DNA of 64,000 nt, from contig CAIIXF020000004.1 of assembly GCA_903813345.2 (NCBI GenBank), positions 4,359,525 to 4,423,524 on the forward strand, given 5' to 3'. Within the stretch, counting starts at the first letter, position 1. Every line of letters begins with the position of its first letter. A model generated the notes under the pieces. It was not told where the DNA came from and searched no databases. It saw nothing but the letters and a program-made list of their open reading frames with translations. The DNA is from Owenia fusiformis (Eukaryota; Annelida; Polychaeta; Sabellida; Oweniidae). A program made the position numbers and the translations under genes. Below, one piece after another: positions 11,927 through 23,600 of this stretch.

Positions 11927-14900
11927 TCAGTTGCCATTGACGACATTAACTGCGATATGGCCAGCTTCTCGACGGTTGCAGTTGCTATCAGCGGCATATT
12001 GTACAGTGAATCCGATGTCTGCCTTTTGTATTTGCCACCCGCTCTGTCTAAGAGTAAATTTACCAGTTCCTCTATCAGCAACGGGTGTTACGTCATCGGC
12101 GTGCCACACCTTAAAACAATATACGATGGAAAGGTCATTAAAGGGAGATTGATTCATCTGAGCCAAACGGTTGGACTTTTGGACCACGTGCATGATCCCA
12201 AATAAAGATACACGTAGGGACACGGAAGGGACTTCTTTGTTGGTAAGTTAATCGGGGAATATGTGGTACGACTCAGCATTCAAAAAATTCATGAGAAATA
12301 TTGAATTCTTATCCCTACAATAGTCAGGGAATGTCTTCACAATCTCTGGCTAAAATACTCTGAAGATCCAGAAACCTGAGTCATGTTTTAAGTCCAAAAT
12401 AGCGGTGTATTGAGAATCATACAATATTTTTCATTATCAGAAAAAGTTACAATTTTCAAAGATGCTTGCGTGAATCCTACAACAGTATGTTTTTTACTAT
12501 ATTCTTTATAGACTATGTATTTGTTTAAAAAAAATTGTTCAAAAAATTCATGAGAAATATTGAATTCTTATCCCTACAATAGACAGGGAATGTCTTCACA
12601 ATCTCTAGCTAAAATACTCCGAAGATCCAGAAACCATGTTTTAAGTCCAAAATAGCGGTGTATTGAGAATCATACAATATTTTTCATCATCAGAAAAAAG
12701 TTACAATTTCCAAAGATGCTTGCGTGAATCCTACAATAGTATGTTTTTTACTATATTCTTTATAGACTATGTATTTGCTAAAAAAAAATTTGTTCAAAAA
12801 ATTCATGAGAAATATTGAATTCTTATCCCTACAATAGACAGGGAATGTCTTCACAATCTCTAGCTAAAATACTCCGAAGATCCAGAAACCATGTTTTAAG
12901 TCCAAAATAGCAATATATTTAGAATCATACAATATTTTTCATTATCAGAAAAAGTTACAATTTTCAAAGATGCTTGCGTGAAACCTACAATAGTATGTTT
13001 TTTACTATATTCTTTATAGACTATGTATTTGTTAATGTACTTTTGTTACTTGTAAATATGTTGAATAAATTATTTTATATTTTAAGTCCAAATCTGTCTT
13101 GAGTGTGCTTCTGCTATGGCAACATGCCTCTTTAAGAGTAACAATAATGACAGAATATACAACAGCAAATCTTCGCGATTGTGCTCTCAAATACACAAAG
13201 CTTTAACTCCATTCCCTTCATTACTATATCAAATACAATAGTACCAAGTACGTTAGATGTTTTGACTGCCTCTTAGTATTTTAAAAATGTATAATGACGC
13301 TACTTACGTTGAATGAAGAAGGCACGCAGGGGAACTGAAGCGTGATGAACAGTGATCCGGCGTTCCTGTTGGGAGGAAGTTTAATCTCACCATTTGCGCC
13401 AGTGTTCCATTGTGACGTAAACGAAACCTTTAGATCTGAAATACATGCCTTACTCAAATAGTGATGTATAAACCAAGAATACATCCCTGAGGAACGAACA
13501 CGGGAAAAGGTTGAAAATTGATATTTTCATAAGAACAGATCTAGACCAACTATCAACTCTGGTTATTGATATATTATTGCACTAAATGCAGGACAGTTCT
13601 TTATATTGTTTAATTAACATGACGATTGTACTAAGCGCCCAGCTCTTCCCAATATTATATTCACATATAGCTAGGCATGACTTATCACCTATCAGATATA
13701 AAACCGTACAATTGTTGTATGATTATAATCTTTGAATTTTGGATCCGTTTCATACGAGGTCTCATACTGTACAAGACCTGTTTTTGATTTGACAATGGGC
13801 TTAATTTCTAAAACTATTAAATGTCCGTAAATATACCTTCCCAGCTTCCGCTCTGGCATGGAGCAGCTGCACATGCGCGTCTCTCATTGTTGTTGCCCCG
13901 ACAATATGCGCCGCCATTTTGTGGGAAGGGACTGTCGCAGTGACGGATTCTGGTCTGGATTCCATTTCCTAAACGAAACAATACATACCATTTTTGACTG
14001 AATTAGAAACTGAATTGGAAATGTATTAGGACTGTTTAACCAAGTATAAAAACACTAATTACCTTTGATTGCCAAAATGTAGCGGTTGATTAAACAAATT
14101 GTACTCTTTTAATATAAATGGTACATTCTGATAGATATTTGAAGAATTGGAGTATTTGCTGTGTTAAACACTGATCGATGAAGATCGTTAAGCAGACCGT
14201 TACATTATTTTAAAATGTGTCCTTTTTGAAAAAACCAATGTCTTACCACATGATACTGAACAGGTGCTCCATGTTGACCAACTACTCCAGCCTCCGTTTA
14301 CAGAGGCGCCACCCGTTGGTCCAACGCTGGGACGCTGAGTCTGTCGTGTTGCTTCAGTTGGTGGTTGAGAGGGGCCGGGAGAAGGTCGAACAACTTGCCC
14401 AGCGACATTTACTAGAATAAGGTTAGATCAGAGACATATGAAACATGTTTTATATGTCTCTGGTTGCCCAGCGACGTTTACTAGAATAAGTTTAGATCAG
14501 AGACATATAAAACATGTTTTATATGTCTCTGGTTGCCCAGCGACGTTTACTAGAATAAGGTTAGATCAGAGACATATAAAACATGTTGATATGTCCCTGG
14601 TTAGATGCATGTGTAATCAATAACGCACTCAATTTTGTATCCCTAAAACCAATCGAAATTTTCCCAAATTTTATGAGTCTTTTAAAATCGCCTTGAACTC
14701 GTGATCCAAAGGATTAATTATAATTGGTAATGATTGTACACATACCTGGCGATGCAGTCGTTTGAGCACGTTGTTTCAAAATGGCGTCACGTTCTGTCTT
14801 CGATGCGACGATATCGGCTTCCCAACAACCGGTATAGAGATCAGTGGGTCCGTTAAAATACCATGCCCAGACGAATGTATAGCGTCCTAGAAAAGCAAGA

Positions 14901-17219
14901 TTGAATATCGAATCAACACAGAAATATCCAATGCAACTTATGATTACGATTATGGTGGTTGACGGCAGAGCCATCTTTCAATAGATGACACATTATACCT
15001 CTTATCTTCAGGTTATAACTTGTGCAATTATGCCTCATCAGTTCCCGTTGCAATTGATTTGAATAGAGTCGATTGGGCTGAAGAGTTGATTAAGTAGTGC
15101 ATTGATTGTGAATATATAAGCACTAGTGCCAAAAGGGAAAGGACCAAAAGTTGTAATGGAACTTAACAAGAAAAAGCAAACTCTAAGTGCATACCAGTCA
15201 AGAAAAACAAACTCCATATAGCCCAAAACCATGATCTAACGTGAACAATCTCTAATACCCCCTTTCCCCACACCATTCAAAAACCAATATCACAACCCAA
15301 GACCAGAAGACCAAGGGACATTTCATTCATACTGAAGTCATTACAATACATGTTGAAGAAAAAATTAGAAATTGATAGCCAATTGAAAGCCAATACTCAT
15401 AACCTCAAAAATTGTTGTAGATACAAGTACTCATACAAGATAGAGCATTCAGTCTTAAATGACATATTTTTCTAGATCGAACGATTTAAAAGAAAATTGC
15501 ACGGGATTGTGATGATAAACTGAATGTTCTGGTAACCGATCAAGCAGAATTAAACGCTCCTTTCGAAAAGGATTTTCATATTTCTAGATATAGAATCGTG
15601 ATGAGTATCATTAAGCAGATCCAGTAATAATAATATCGTGAGTAATAATGATCCAAGTAAATAAGTAAAGCAAAAGTCTTCTCCAACTAGACTTTTATAT
15701 TGGAGCACTTACCAGTCTCGAAATTTGCGGGCAAGTTGAATGCAAAGGTTGCGAGGGCTTTATCGGGATTCTCGCAGAATTTTGGAGCATTTTGGAAACC
15801 AGGCTTAGGGTAGGTCATGGTAACCTGATCGGAGACATCATAACCATAAGGTGCAGTACCGAGGTCGACAACCATGTTTTGTTGGAAAACGTTGAAGGGG
15901 ACATCGGTTTTGCTGTCTTTGGGCCCCGCATAAACAAAGTTACCGTGATCCGGAATGTATTTGTTGGTGCATCTGACGTCAGCAACGTGATTCTAAAAAC
16001 AAAACAACGACTTTTGATTGTGACACAAAAAGTGTTATAAATAGTCTTCAACAGTTTAGATGGATGCCCAACTTGATTGGTGCAAAATAGCATCACGTGA
16101 TCCAGTAAACCTTGGGGAACTATTCTAAAATTGGATGTTTCGAGAATACAATCGCGTGATTCAGAGTCCGATGTCATTTTGAATGTACATCCTCATAGTC
16201 ACAAGCTCAAGTATTACTGTTATATTGCTTATTGTATCTTGTTAGGGGTCAATCAAAATGCCTTGGTAAAAAGTCGCTATGAATGTCATATTGGCAGTCA
16301 TCATTCATAAAATTCAAAATGGCTGTCTGATTGACCAGTGGCAAATGTATTCAATGAGATGAGGATTAAATGATCTGATACGTACTGGTTTAATGTCATG
16401 ATTTGTCCACTAATAATGATTCCTTCATAAAGGCACTGGGCCCCGAGACACATTTTACTCGAGTGTACATGTACCTACTTTTGTTGGGTGAGTGACGACA
16501 ATTCTCTGCCCGGGATAATACACTGCCATTGGATGGGCACTATCATAGCTGGAGTCATCTCTCGCTGTCCTACACGGGGCTGACATGGGAGGATTATTTA
16601 TATTGTATCCAGTGTCCAGGCCAAATAGACCATCACGATGAGCGAATCTAAAATCACACAGAAAACTCAAAATGTAATGAGAAAGCGAAGTGAAGGCAAA
16701 AGCAAGAGCGCAACTGGAACAAGGACACCAACAACCCATGCTAATTACCCAAACCCACAAAATATAAGCGATTTTAAAGAAAAAAGGCCATGCTAATTTA
16801 GTCCTTATCCATGGCATGGATCAATATGACCAATTACTTTAAAACTATGCCCTTGCTTCGAGAACAGTCCAAGGGATGGTTCCAGGATTTTTAAGTCCTT
16901 CTCTCAGGCTACTAAGTCTAACATCACTGTTTTTTATCTTAATCAAATACAAGTAACTAGATAAGATCAGTCGTTTGCTAATATAGTAATTAACGGAGTT
17001 ATGCTCTACAAAGCTTATTACCAAAGTACTCCTTGTTCTTTTTTAAACAAAGATTATTGTCAACTAAAAAACGAATTACCTGTTTGCGTGACGAGGCCAT
17101 GCTCTACATAGCTTATTATCCCAGTACTCTCCGTTTTCCTCCAGGTAATCAGTGCATGTCAACCAGGAATGGGACACAACAACCCCCACAAGACAAGCGG
17201 CAATCACACACTTCAACAT
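11927..17219 (-). CDS. secreted LPMO-like copper monooxygenase with TSP1 and CBM2-like modules, 8 exons, 445 aa
   Basis: The exons in coding order are 17219-17080, 16647-16479, 15992-15713, 14886-14746, 14411-14247, 13968-13837, 13435-13308 and 12109-11927. All have GT donors and AG acceptors, and the phases join into one frame that ends in TGA. Residues 1-16 (MLKCVIAACLVGVVVS) are a signal peptide, and cleavage leaves His17 (HSWLTCTDY) as the N-terminus, as the histidine brace of lytic polysaccharide monooxygenases needs. PGQRIVVTHPTKNHV supplies the second brace histidine (His105). An aromatic strand, YTFVWAWYFN (199-208), is followed by YTGCWEADIV, an LPMO-like ending. A Pro/Thr/Ser-rich linker covers about 240-282. 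A TSP1 repeat follows (W285, W288, W291; WSTCSVSCG; six cysteines, to about residue 340). The C-terminal module (343-445) looks CBM2-like, with Trp352, Trp387 and Trp410. The protein probably oxidises chitin or cellulose outside the cell. The CAZy family is not assigned; the last acceptor is a weak AAG. Confidence 0.85.
12279..13040. repeat. tandem repeat, about 257-bp unit, 3 copies, in the last LPMO intron
   Basis: TTCAAAAAATTCATGAGAAA recurs at 12279, 12538 and 12793. Each unit continues through CAATCTCT(A/G)GCTAAAATACT and ends with ACTATATTCTTTATAGACTA. The copies are highly similar, so the amplification is recent. They lie wholly inside the intron between exons 7 and 8 of the LPMO-like gene. 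Confidence 0.9.
14391..14600 (-). repeat. 69-bp tandem array containing the TSP1-exon acceptor and a palindrome
   Basis: Three copies with a 69-bp period (anchors CAGAGACAT at 14429, 14498 and 14567). Each copy contains the first bases of LPMO exon 5 plus its acceptor (CTAG/TAAA on the minus strand), followed by an inverted repeat. In the middle copy, 14499-14530 is a perfect 32-bp palindrome with half-site AGAGACATATAAAACA. The first copy has one mismatch and the third is degraded. Confidence 0.9.
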
Positions 17220-17349
17220 CTTGCCTCTAGTCTGCCCTAACTGAAATGGCTCGATGGTCGAACAATCATTTAAATTCGGGAACACCCATGCATATAATGA
17301 CACAACTGATTTTGTTACAAGAATTTTGACATGATTTTTTGGAAGCAAT

Positions 17350-19651
17350 CTGATTAGGATATTTTTGTTCCAGATTTTTGATATGATAGTTTAATAGTTA
17401 TTATATATTATTTGAATTGTATAGTCATTAGGAATATTACCAATTGATATTTTTTCTAGAGGGCATTTTATAATTCTATTTATTATGAAACAGATAATGC
17501 AAATAGCATTATCAATGAAACATCTTATCTTAAGATAAATCGATAGAGAGGTCTAATATCTGATGTCAATTTGATAGCATTTTATAAACGTTTCGGGTTT
17601 CATTCTCCATATTTCACTCTTACCAAAAGGTACCATAAATCTGTTTTAAAACTTGTATTGATAACAATTGATATCAATAGATATTGATAGGTGCAAACAA
17701 ACGTTCATTTTCATATTAATAATATTACACGTTGTATGACCTCCTAATCCATTGTGGTGTCGCCTCGAATAGCTATCCCAGATACTATGCCGCGGCACTG
17801 GTAACCTTGTTGGCTATCACAGCGCATCCACGTATGCCTGAACGAAATACTACGGGAGGTTCGCTTTGAATTATTATTTCATTCCAAACATTTTTTAAAC
17901 TGATATGTTTGCAGTCTTACTGGTATTTCAAGGAGTGCAACACCTGAAATACCAGTATTTCAGACCAGCTCTAAAGTTGGAGTTTGATGGATTTCAGTTT
18001 TAGTGTAAGCCCCAAGTGCTACAAATAAATAAATATATGTTATATTATATATTCTTATGTTATTCATGTATTATTGATTGAAGGGAGCATAAGTTATGGA
18101 AAGACCTGGAATTATTTCTGAGAACACTTTAGAGGTTACCATTAAAAATAGTCCACTTTGATCAAATTTGATTTCAAAATAGCAGGCATATGATGGCACC
18201 CTGCTTGAAATCAAAAATTGCAAGAGAGAAGAACTTACTACACATTATAGTACTTTGAGAATTCAAATAATTTCAAAGATTTATCACTGTATTTATTTGA
18301 GTTTATCAGTTATCGTAAATTTGCCCACAGTCACATTCATCAGTTCACTCACAAACTAAGAACCATTTTATGTAGCATATTAATTATTAAGAGAGCAATT
18401 ATGATATATTACTATTAATGGTGAACATACTGTGGAAGAGATTTATCGCAGAATATATATCCTGTTTTGTTTCTAAATTTCCAGCTTTGGAGACATATTA
18501 CGACAACCCATGTAATAAGCTGCAAAATCCATCAAAACAAAACAGCAGTCACACAGGTCTATTTTATACGAGGTAGTTGTAGTGGACATCTTTTAATCAA
18601 ATACTAGTAGACTAAAGTGTATTTAACCCTTTTAACTATCAATTCTGAAATTAAATCGTTTTCTTTTTATAATAGTTTAAACAAGAATGACTATGTTCTA
18701 CTACTTATTTCTAGATATGTTTAAGAAAGTCCGTCGGTATTCAAATGATATGTCATCAGATTTTTCCATGGTTTATCTACCATCTGGTTATTTTTAAATA
18801 ACATTACGCGGTCCTGTATGGGAAACTTGTTTTGAAACTGGAGTAAAAAGCAGACAGAAGTACAAACGAACGTACGGACAGACGGACGGTGTGATAATAA
18901 TGCTACTTATAAGAGAATATAATAGTTGATGCATGTAATTTTAGTAAGTCCGTCACAAAGACCGGTCAACTGTCTTGTCTTAGTAGGCATAACATAATGA
19001 CATGTCATCTTAATGCTGTCACGTAACAGTAGTAAAATACAAAACGGATGACAGTGGTATTGTAACTAATTGTTTCTGTTTCGATAATTTACCTTTGCAT
19101 GGACACCTTACCCTTGTGATTGATTCAATTATAAATTACTCTTTCCAAGGCTGTTACTTCTACATGCGAATTAAACAATTTCAATGGTATATGACCTTAC
19201 ACAAAATTATGTTTATGCTACGTATTATATAACGAGAATCACGAAATTCTGATTTTACTTGGTGATTAAATTCTAGGGTATTACAAAGTATGGGCAAGTT
19301 AGATGACATTTCACACTGTCTTATCACTCAACTGTCAGAGAAATTAACCATTACAGAATATGATAGTAAAAATTGTAATGATATAATGGGAGAAGACGAG
19401 TAAAAATACATGGGTTTATCAGAGAATTGTCTTTCTTTATATTCTGAAATTTATACATAAGCTTCAAGATGAATTTACTATACATATATAAAGAAACAGG
19501 TCTGCAAGTCAAAATTTTATGCAAAGGAATCGCTTGCAAACCCCAAAATACCTTAAAAATATATGCATTTCAAATAAAATTCATCCCTACATATTGTAGC
19601 ATGTAAAATTACACTTGTATTAAAATAATTGTTTCTCACATCATCTTTCAC
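17350..19651. other. no gene seen; intergenic between LPMO-like and CBM14 genes
   Basis: AT-rich spacer upstream of the LPMO start. It contains a hairpin at 17919-17956 (stem ACTGGTATTTCA). Near 18850-18890 there is a degenerate GACGGACG-type simple repeat. No exon or array was found. Confidence 0.45.
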
Positions 19652-20543
19652 TGACGTGTCGCAAAAAGGTCGCGCACGCATTGTTACACATTTTCGCTTT
19701 TTTACACCACAGAATGTGACGTTTTTTGAGAAAAATGTACACATATGGAAATCCTTTCGTCCTCCACATTTGCCTCTATATCTCAAAATATTTAAGGCGA
19801 ATAACTCTGATATAGTATATGTATTAACAATGGGATAGGAGCTTCATAAAACACGAATCAATTGATATTTTAGGTGAAATAAATATACATGTTGCTGTGC
19901 TTGAAAATAGGCGAATGGCGTAAATTAGCCCTATTTTAATGAATTTTGAAAACCTTTCGTCCTCCACTTTTCCACATACAACAGAAAACACATGCTTTTG
20001 CGAACAAAATCAACTATTTATTAATAAACTAGAGTTTAAGAGCAAAATAATCATGTATGATCTATTAAAAATTGATCTCGTATTTTTTGTTTAATGTACA
20101 CCTGAAAAGTTAAAAGGTAACAAAAAATGAGCAAAAAAGGTCGCTGTCAACAGATTCTATTTTTCAAACTCTATGATGTCACAATATGGGACGCTTACTA
20201 AAATTCATCCTTTGAAATAAAACTTCCATCTACCTTTATCAAGACGAATAATAAGTATAATAGTCATATATTGTTTGAGTTATGAGCGTTTAAAGACGAA
20301 AAATAATTCAAAATGTAACGTGTCAACAGGGGATATTTGCCAGATGTTTTGGTAAAAAACTATTTTTTAAAAAAGAACGCGCAAGAATCGTGAACGGAAT
20401 GTAGTTGATCTAAAAACTTCATGGGAACAGCTTTAAAATGATATATAACTTTAATTAGAATATTATCTTATAATCCGGGGAATCAAAGTTACATTCACGC
20501 GATACCCTTAAAAACAAATGCGCCACCTTTTTGCGACACGTCA
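19652..20543. mobile_element. non-autonomous DNA element with inverted ends (892 bp)
   Basis: The left end reads TGACGTGTCGCAAAAAGGT and the right end is its reverse complement, ACCTTTTTGCGACACGTCA. The match continues more loosely inward (GCGCA, then TTGTT). There is no transposase-like reading frame inside. I could not define a target-site duplication with confidence. It ends only about 150 bp before the proposed first exon of the CBM14 gene, so it may contribute promoter sequence. Confidence 0.75.
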
Positions 20544-20689
20544 CTATTATCAACTTAACCATCGGCAATGCAGCTGATCCCAATGACCCATGTTGTGTCA
20601 AGAAAGGATAAAAGGTAGTAAATCACTCCAAAATGTCCTTGCGTCCTCGTGTTTTAGGCGAATTAGTCATTAACAAAAAGGAAAGCAGA

Positions 20690-23600
20690 ATGAGTGAGTA
20701 TAAACATCGCCAATATTATTACATTTGATAGTTTGCAAAAATATTTGTTTATTTCATTCAGTTTACATGTGTTCATAGTAAGAATATTCAATATTACAAA
20801 AATCTACAAATTAGTATTTCAGCATTACAAAAAGATTATTACATCTATATTAAATGGGCAAACGATGTCGTTTCTGATCCATTAAATTAACTACTTATTC
20901 CAATTTAAGGACTGAAATTCTCTACAGAATTTTGTATGTAACACAATAATACACAGCGGTGGTGTATTACACATCTGTCTGTAAAATTATCAAGTTGATT
21001 TTGAAAATATTAATTTTTTTTTTCTCGTGAATACACGTTTAAAAAGCGTACATAATCTCAAAATAACATTCTAAATGATTAAGAGAAAAAACATTTACAG
21101 CATGCATATTAACGGTTTTTAAATTTTGTTTTCACAATATTTGCCTTTTAAATTTTGATAATTATAATGGATATATTTTTGAAACATCATCTAGTGGAGT
21201 CGAAACACACTTACTGATGCGATTCATAAAGTAAGCATTAATGTAAAGACGGAAAGACCAAACAGTAGTACAAAACACAAGAATAACTTAAAGTACAACT
21301 AGAAATAAAAAAAACATACCCCAATATTCTAAATTATGGTCTTATTCACGAAGAAGAAATATCTAACAAAAAAAGATAACGTTTAATTCATGATGAAGTC
21401 AAAACAGTTGAGTTGAATAGCAAATTATGAGAATTAAATTAAATTTCCACGCACAGGAAGAAATTTCCCCAAATCATCCATTTTCTTAATTCTGAATCAG
21501 TTTTTCTTTTTTCTTAATTCCTCTTAGTTATTTGGTCTTTGATATTTCCAATATTCCATCCGTGTCAAAAAACAATTTTCAGAAAATTCAATTTCAGGAA
21601 CAATTGTAAAAGTGATTCCTGTATCCCTTGCGAAAATTCATGCATTTTCAAAAAGAGAGGAGAACGTTTTCTGGTCCACCCTCTATTTCTCTCCCTCTCT
21701 CTATGTTATTTGTTCTTTCAAATTGATAATTCCAATATTCGATCCGTGTCTGAAAACAATTTTCAGAAAATTCAATTTCAGGAACAATTGTAAAAGTAAT
21801 TCCTGTATCCCTTGCAAAAATTCATGCATTTTCAAAAAGAGAGGAGAACGTTTTTTGGTCCACCCTCTATTTCTCTCCCTCTCTCTATGTTATTTGTTCT
21901 TTCAAATTGATAATTCCAATATTCGATCCGTGTCTGAAAACAATTTTCAGAAAATTCAATTTCAGGAACAATTGTCAAAGCGATTCCTGTATCCCTTGCG
22001 AAAATCCATGCATTTTCAAAAAGGGAGGAGAATGTTTTTTGGCCAACTCTCTATTCCTCTCCCTCTCTCCATGTATAATATCACATTTTACTGTTTGCTG
22101 TTTAGGGTTGTTGGTCGTATTGGGATTTGTTGCCATCGCTAGCGGCTATAGGCTCGAGAGAAGTGGGGCCCCGGTTGTTCTTTCCGCCGAGCAGATAGGC
22201 AAGTTTAATTTAATTGCTTCATATCAAATTTAACACTATTTTAGCATGTAGTATTATTTATCATACAGTACATTTATAAAAAGTCAACATTTTTTGTAAT
22301 TCAAAAATCAAAATAAATTACAAGTTGTATTTTTAGGAAGTAACAATTTAAAAGATAATACTGAAAATATATTTTTAGTGTTTGAATTATTGCTGAAGAA
22401 CGTTATTATAAAAGTAATACTTTGTTTTATACGAGATACGGGTACAGTAAGGTAGACGTTATATATAACACCGCCATCTTTTCGATTGGGTAGGTTGTAT
22501 GGAAACGGATATATGTAAAGACCTAGACATTTATTCAAAACACGACGAGCAAAAAATATAAGTACAAATCCTTCCCACACTTTTCTGGAACCATTTTCAC
22601 GATCTAAACTACCGACCTTTGAAAATTTGTTCCGTACTAAAGTCATTACAATACACGTTGAAGATAAAGAAATACTAATCACCATCAAAAACCACACGGC
22701 CATAGGACAATTCATTCACAATTAAGTCAGAACAATACATGTTAAAAACAAATAATATTAAGTCGACAATTTGACAATAATATTTTAGCACTTTGTGGCT
22801 CTATTGACACACAGGGATATCTTCCCGGGGAGGACGCAGAGGGAGGCGACTGCTGCTCGTTCATCGTATGCAATGCAGCCAATCTAAACAAAACAGGTAA
22901 CAATTTTTTTTAGTATTTGGTAGACAAGGGATGACTTTATGTATGTATGTATATCTTTATTGCCCTTTATGAAAAAGGAGATACAATCAGCAAAGAACTT
23001 GAACTGACTCATTAATGGCTAAGACAGAAATCCCAATTTCAGAAAATTGATTTTTTGAACGATTTTGAAGATTTCATCGAATGCATGCCTGTACTGAAAA
23101 CGCAATATCTTGTGATGTATCGAGTAACGACAAACTTTTTTATTAATTGAGCACTATCTACATAAAAATCACGAAGAATATTTAATTAGTGAAAAAGTTA
23201 TATATTAATAGACTACTGTAAATGCGAGTAGAAATAAGTATGTGGAATTGATTTTAGGAATGTTGTTTTAAAACGTGTTTATCAACTTTGAAAATTTAAT
23301 TCTCTTTGAAAATGTCACTTCTCGGTCGGGAAGATTCCCCATCGACCCCATGTTATAAAATCACAAAAAGGGAAATATCTTCTCTTAGATTGGACAGATA
23401 ACTGGACATATAACTATCAGATACATAAGGGTAATATGAAAATTGAACCATCAAAACTGATGAATGTTCAAGTTTAACTTTTTAATAACCCTGTCATGTT
23501 ATCTACCCCGAGTTGGCCATTTGGTGGTGAAACAGTTAACTACATGTATGAATAAACACAAGGAGCACACGCGTCTCGAACTCGCAACCTCGTGGTTACG

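Noticed and set aside
15792-16177. Open frames of 82 and 120 codons overlapping LPMO exon 3
   Set aside because: They are other-frame shadows of the exon and its flanks; the minus-strand LPMO frame fits by phase, splice sites and motifs.
21612-22142. A 176-codon plus-strand frame with FRKFNFRNNCKS repeats
   Set aside because: It is the translation of the 184-bp tandem repeat in intron 1 of the CBM14 gene; the real frame (signal peptide) starts only at 22106 in a different phase.
22308-22715. A 135-codon minus-strand frame with hydrophobic stretches
   Set aside because: It lies inside an intron of the CBM14 gene and part of it (22635-22668) repeats a non-coding stretch at 15330-15362; no recognisable domain.
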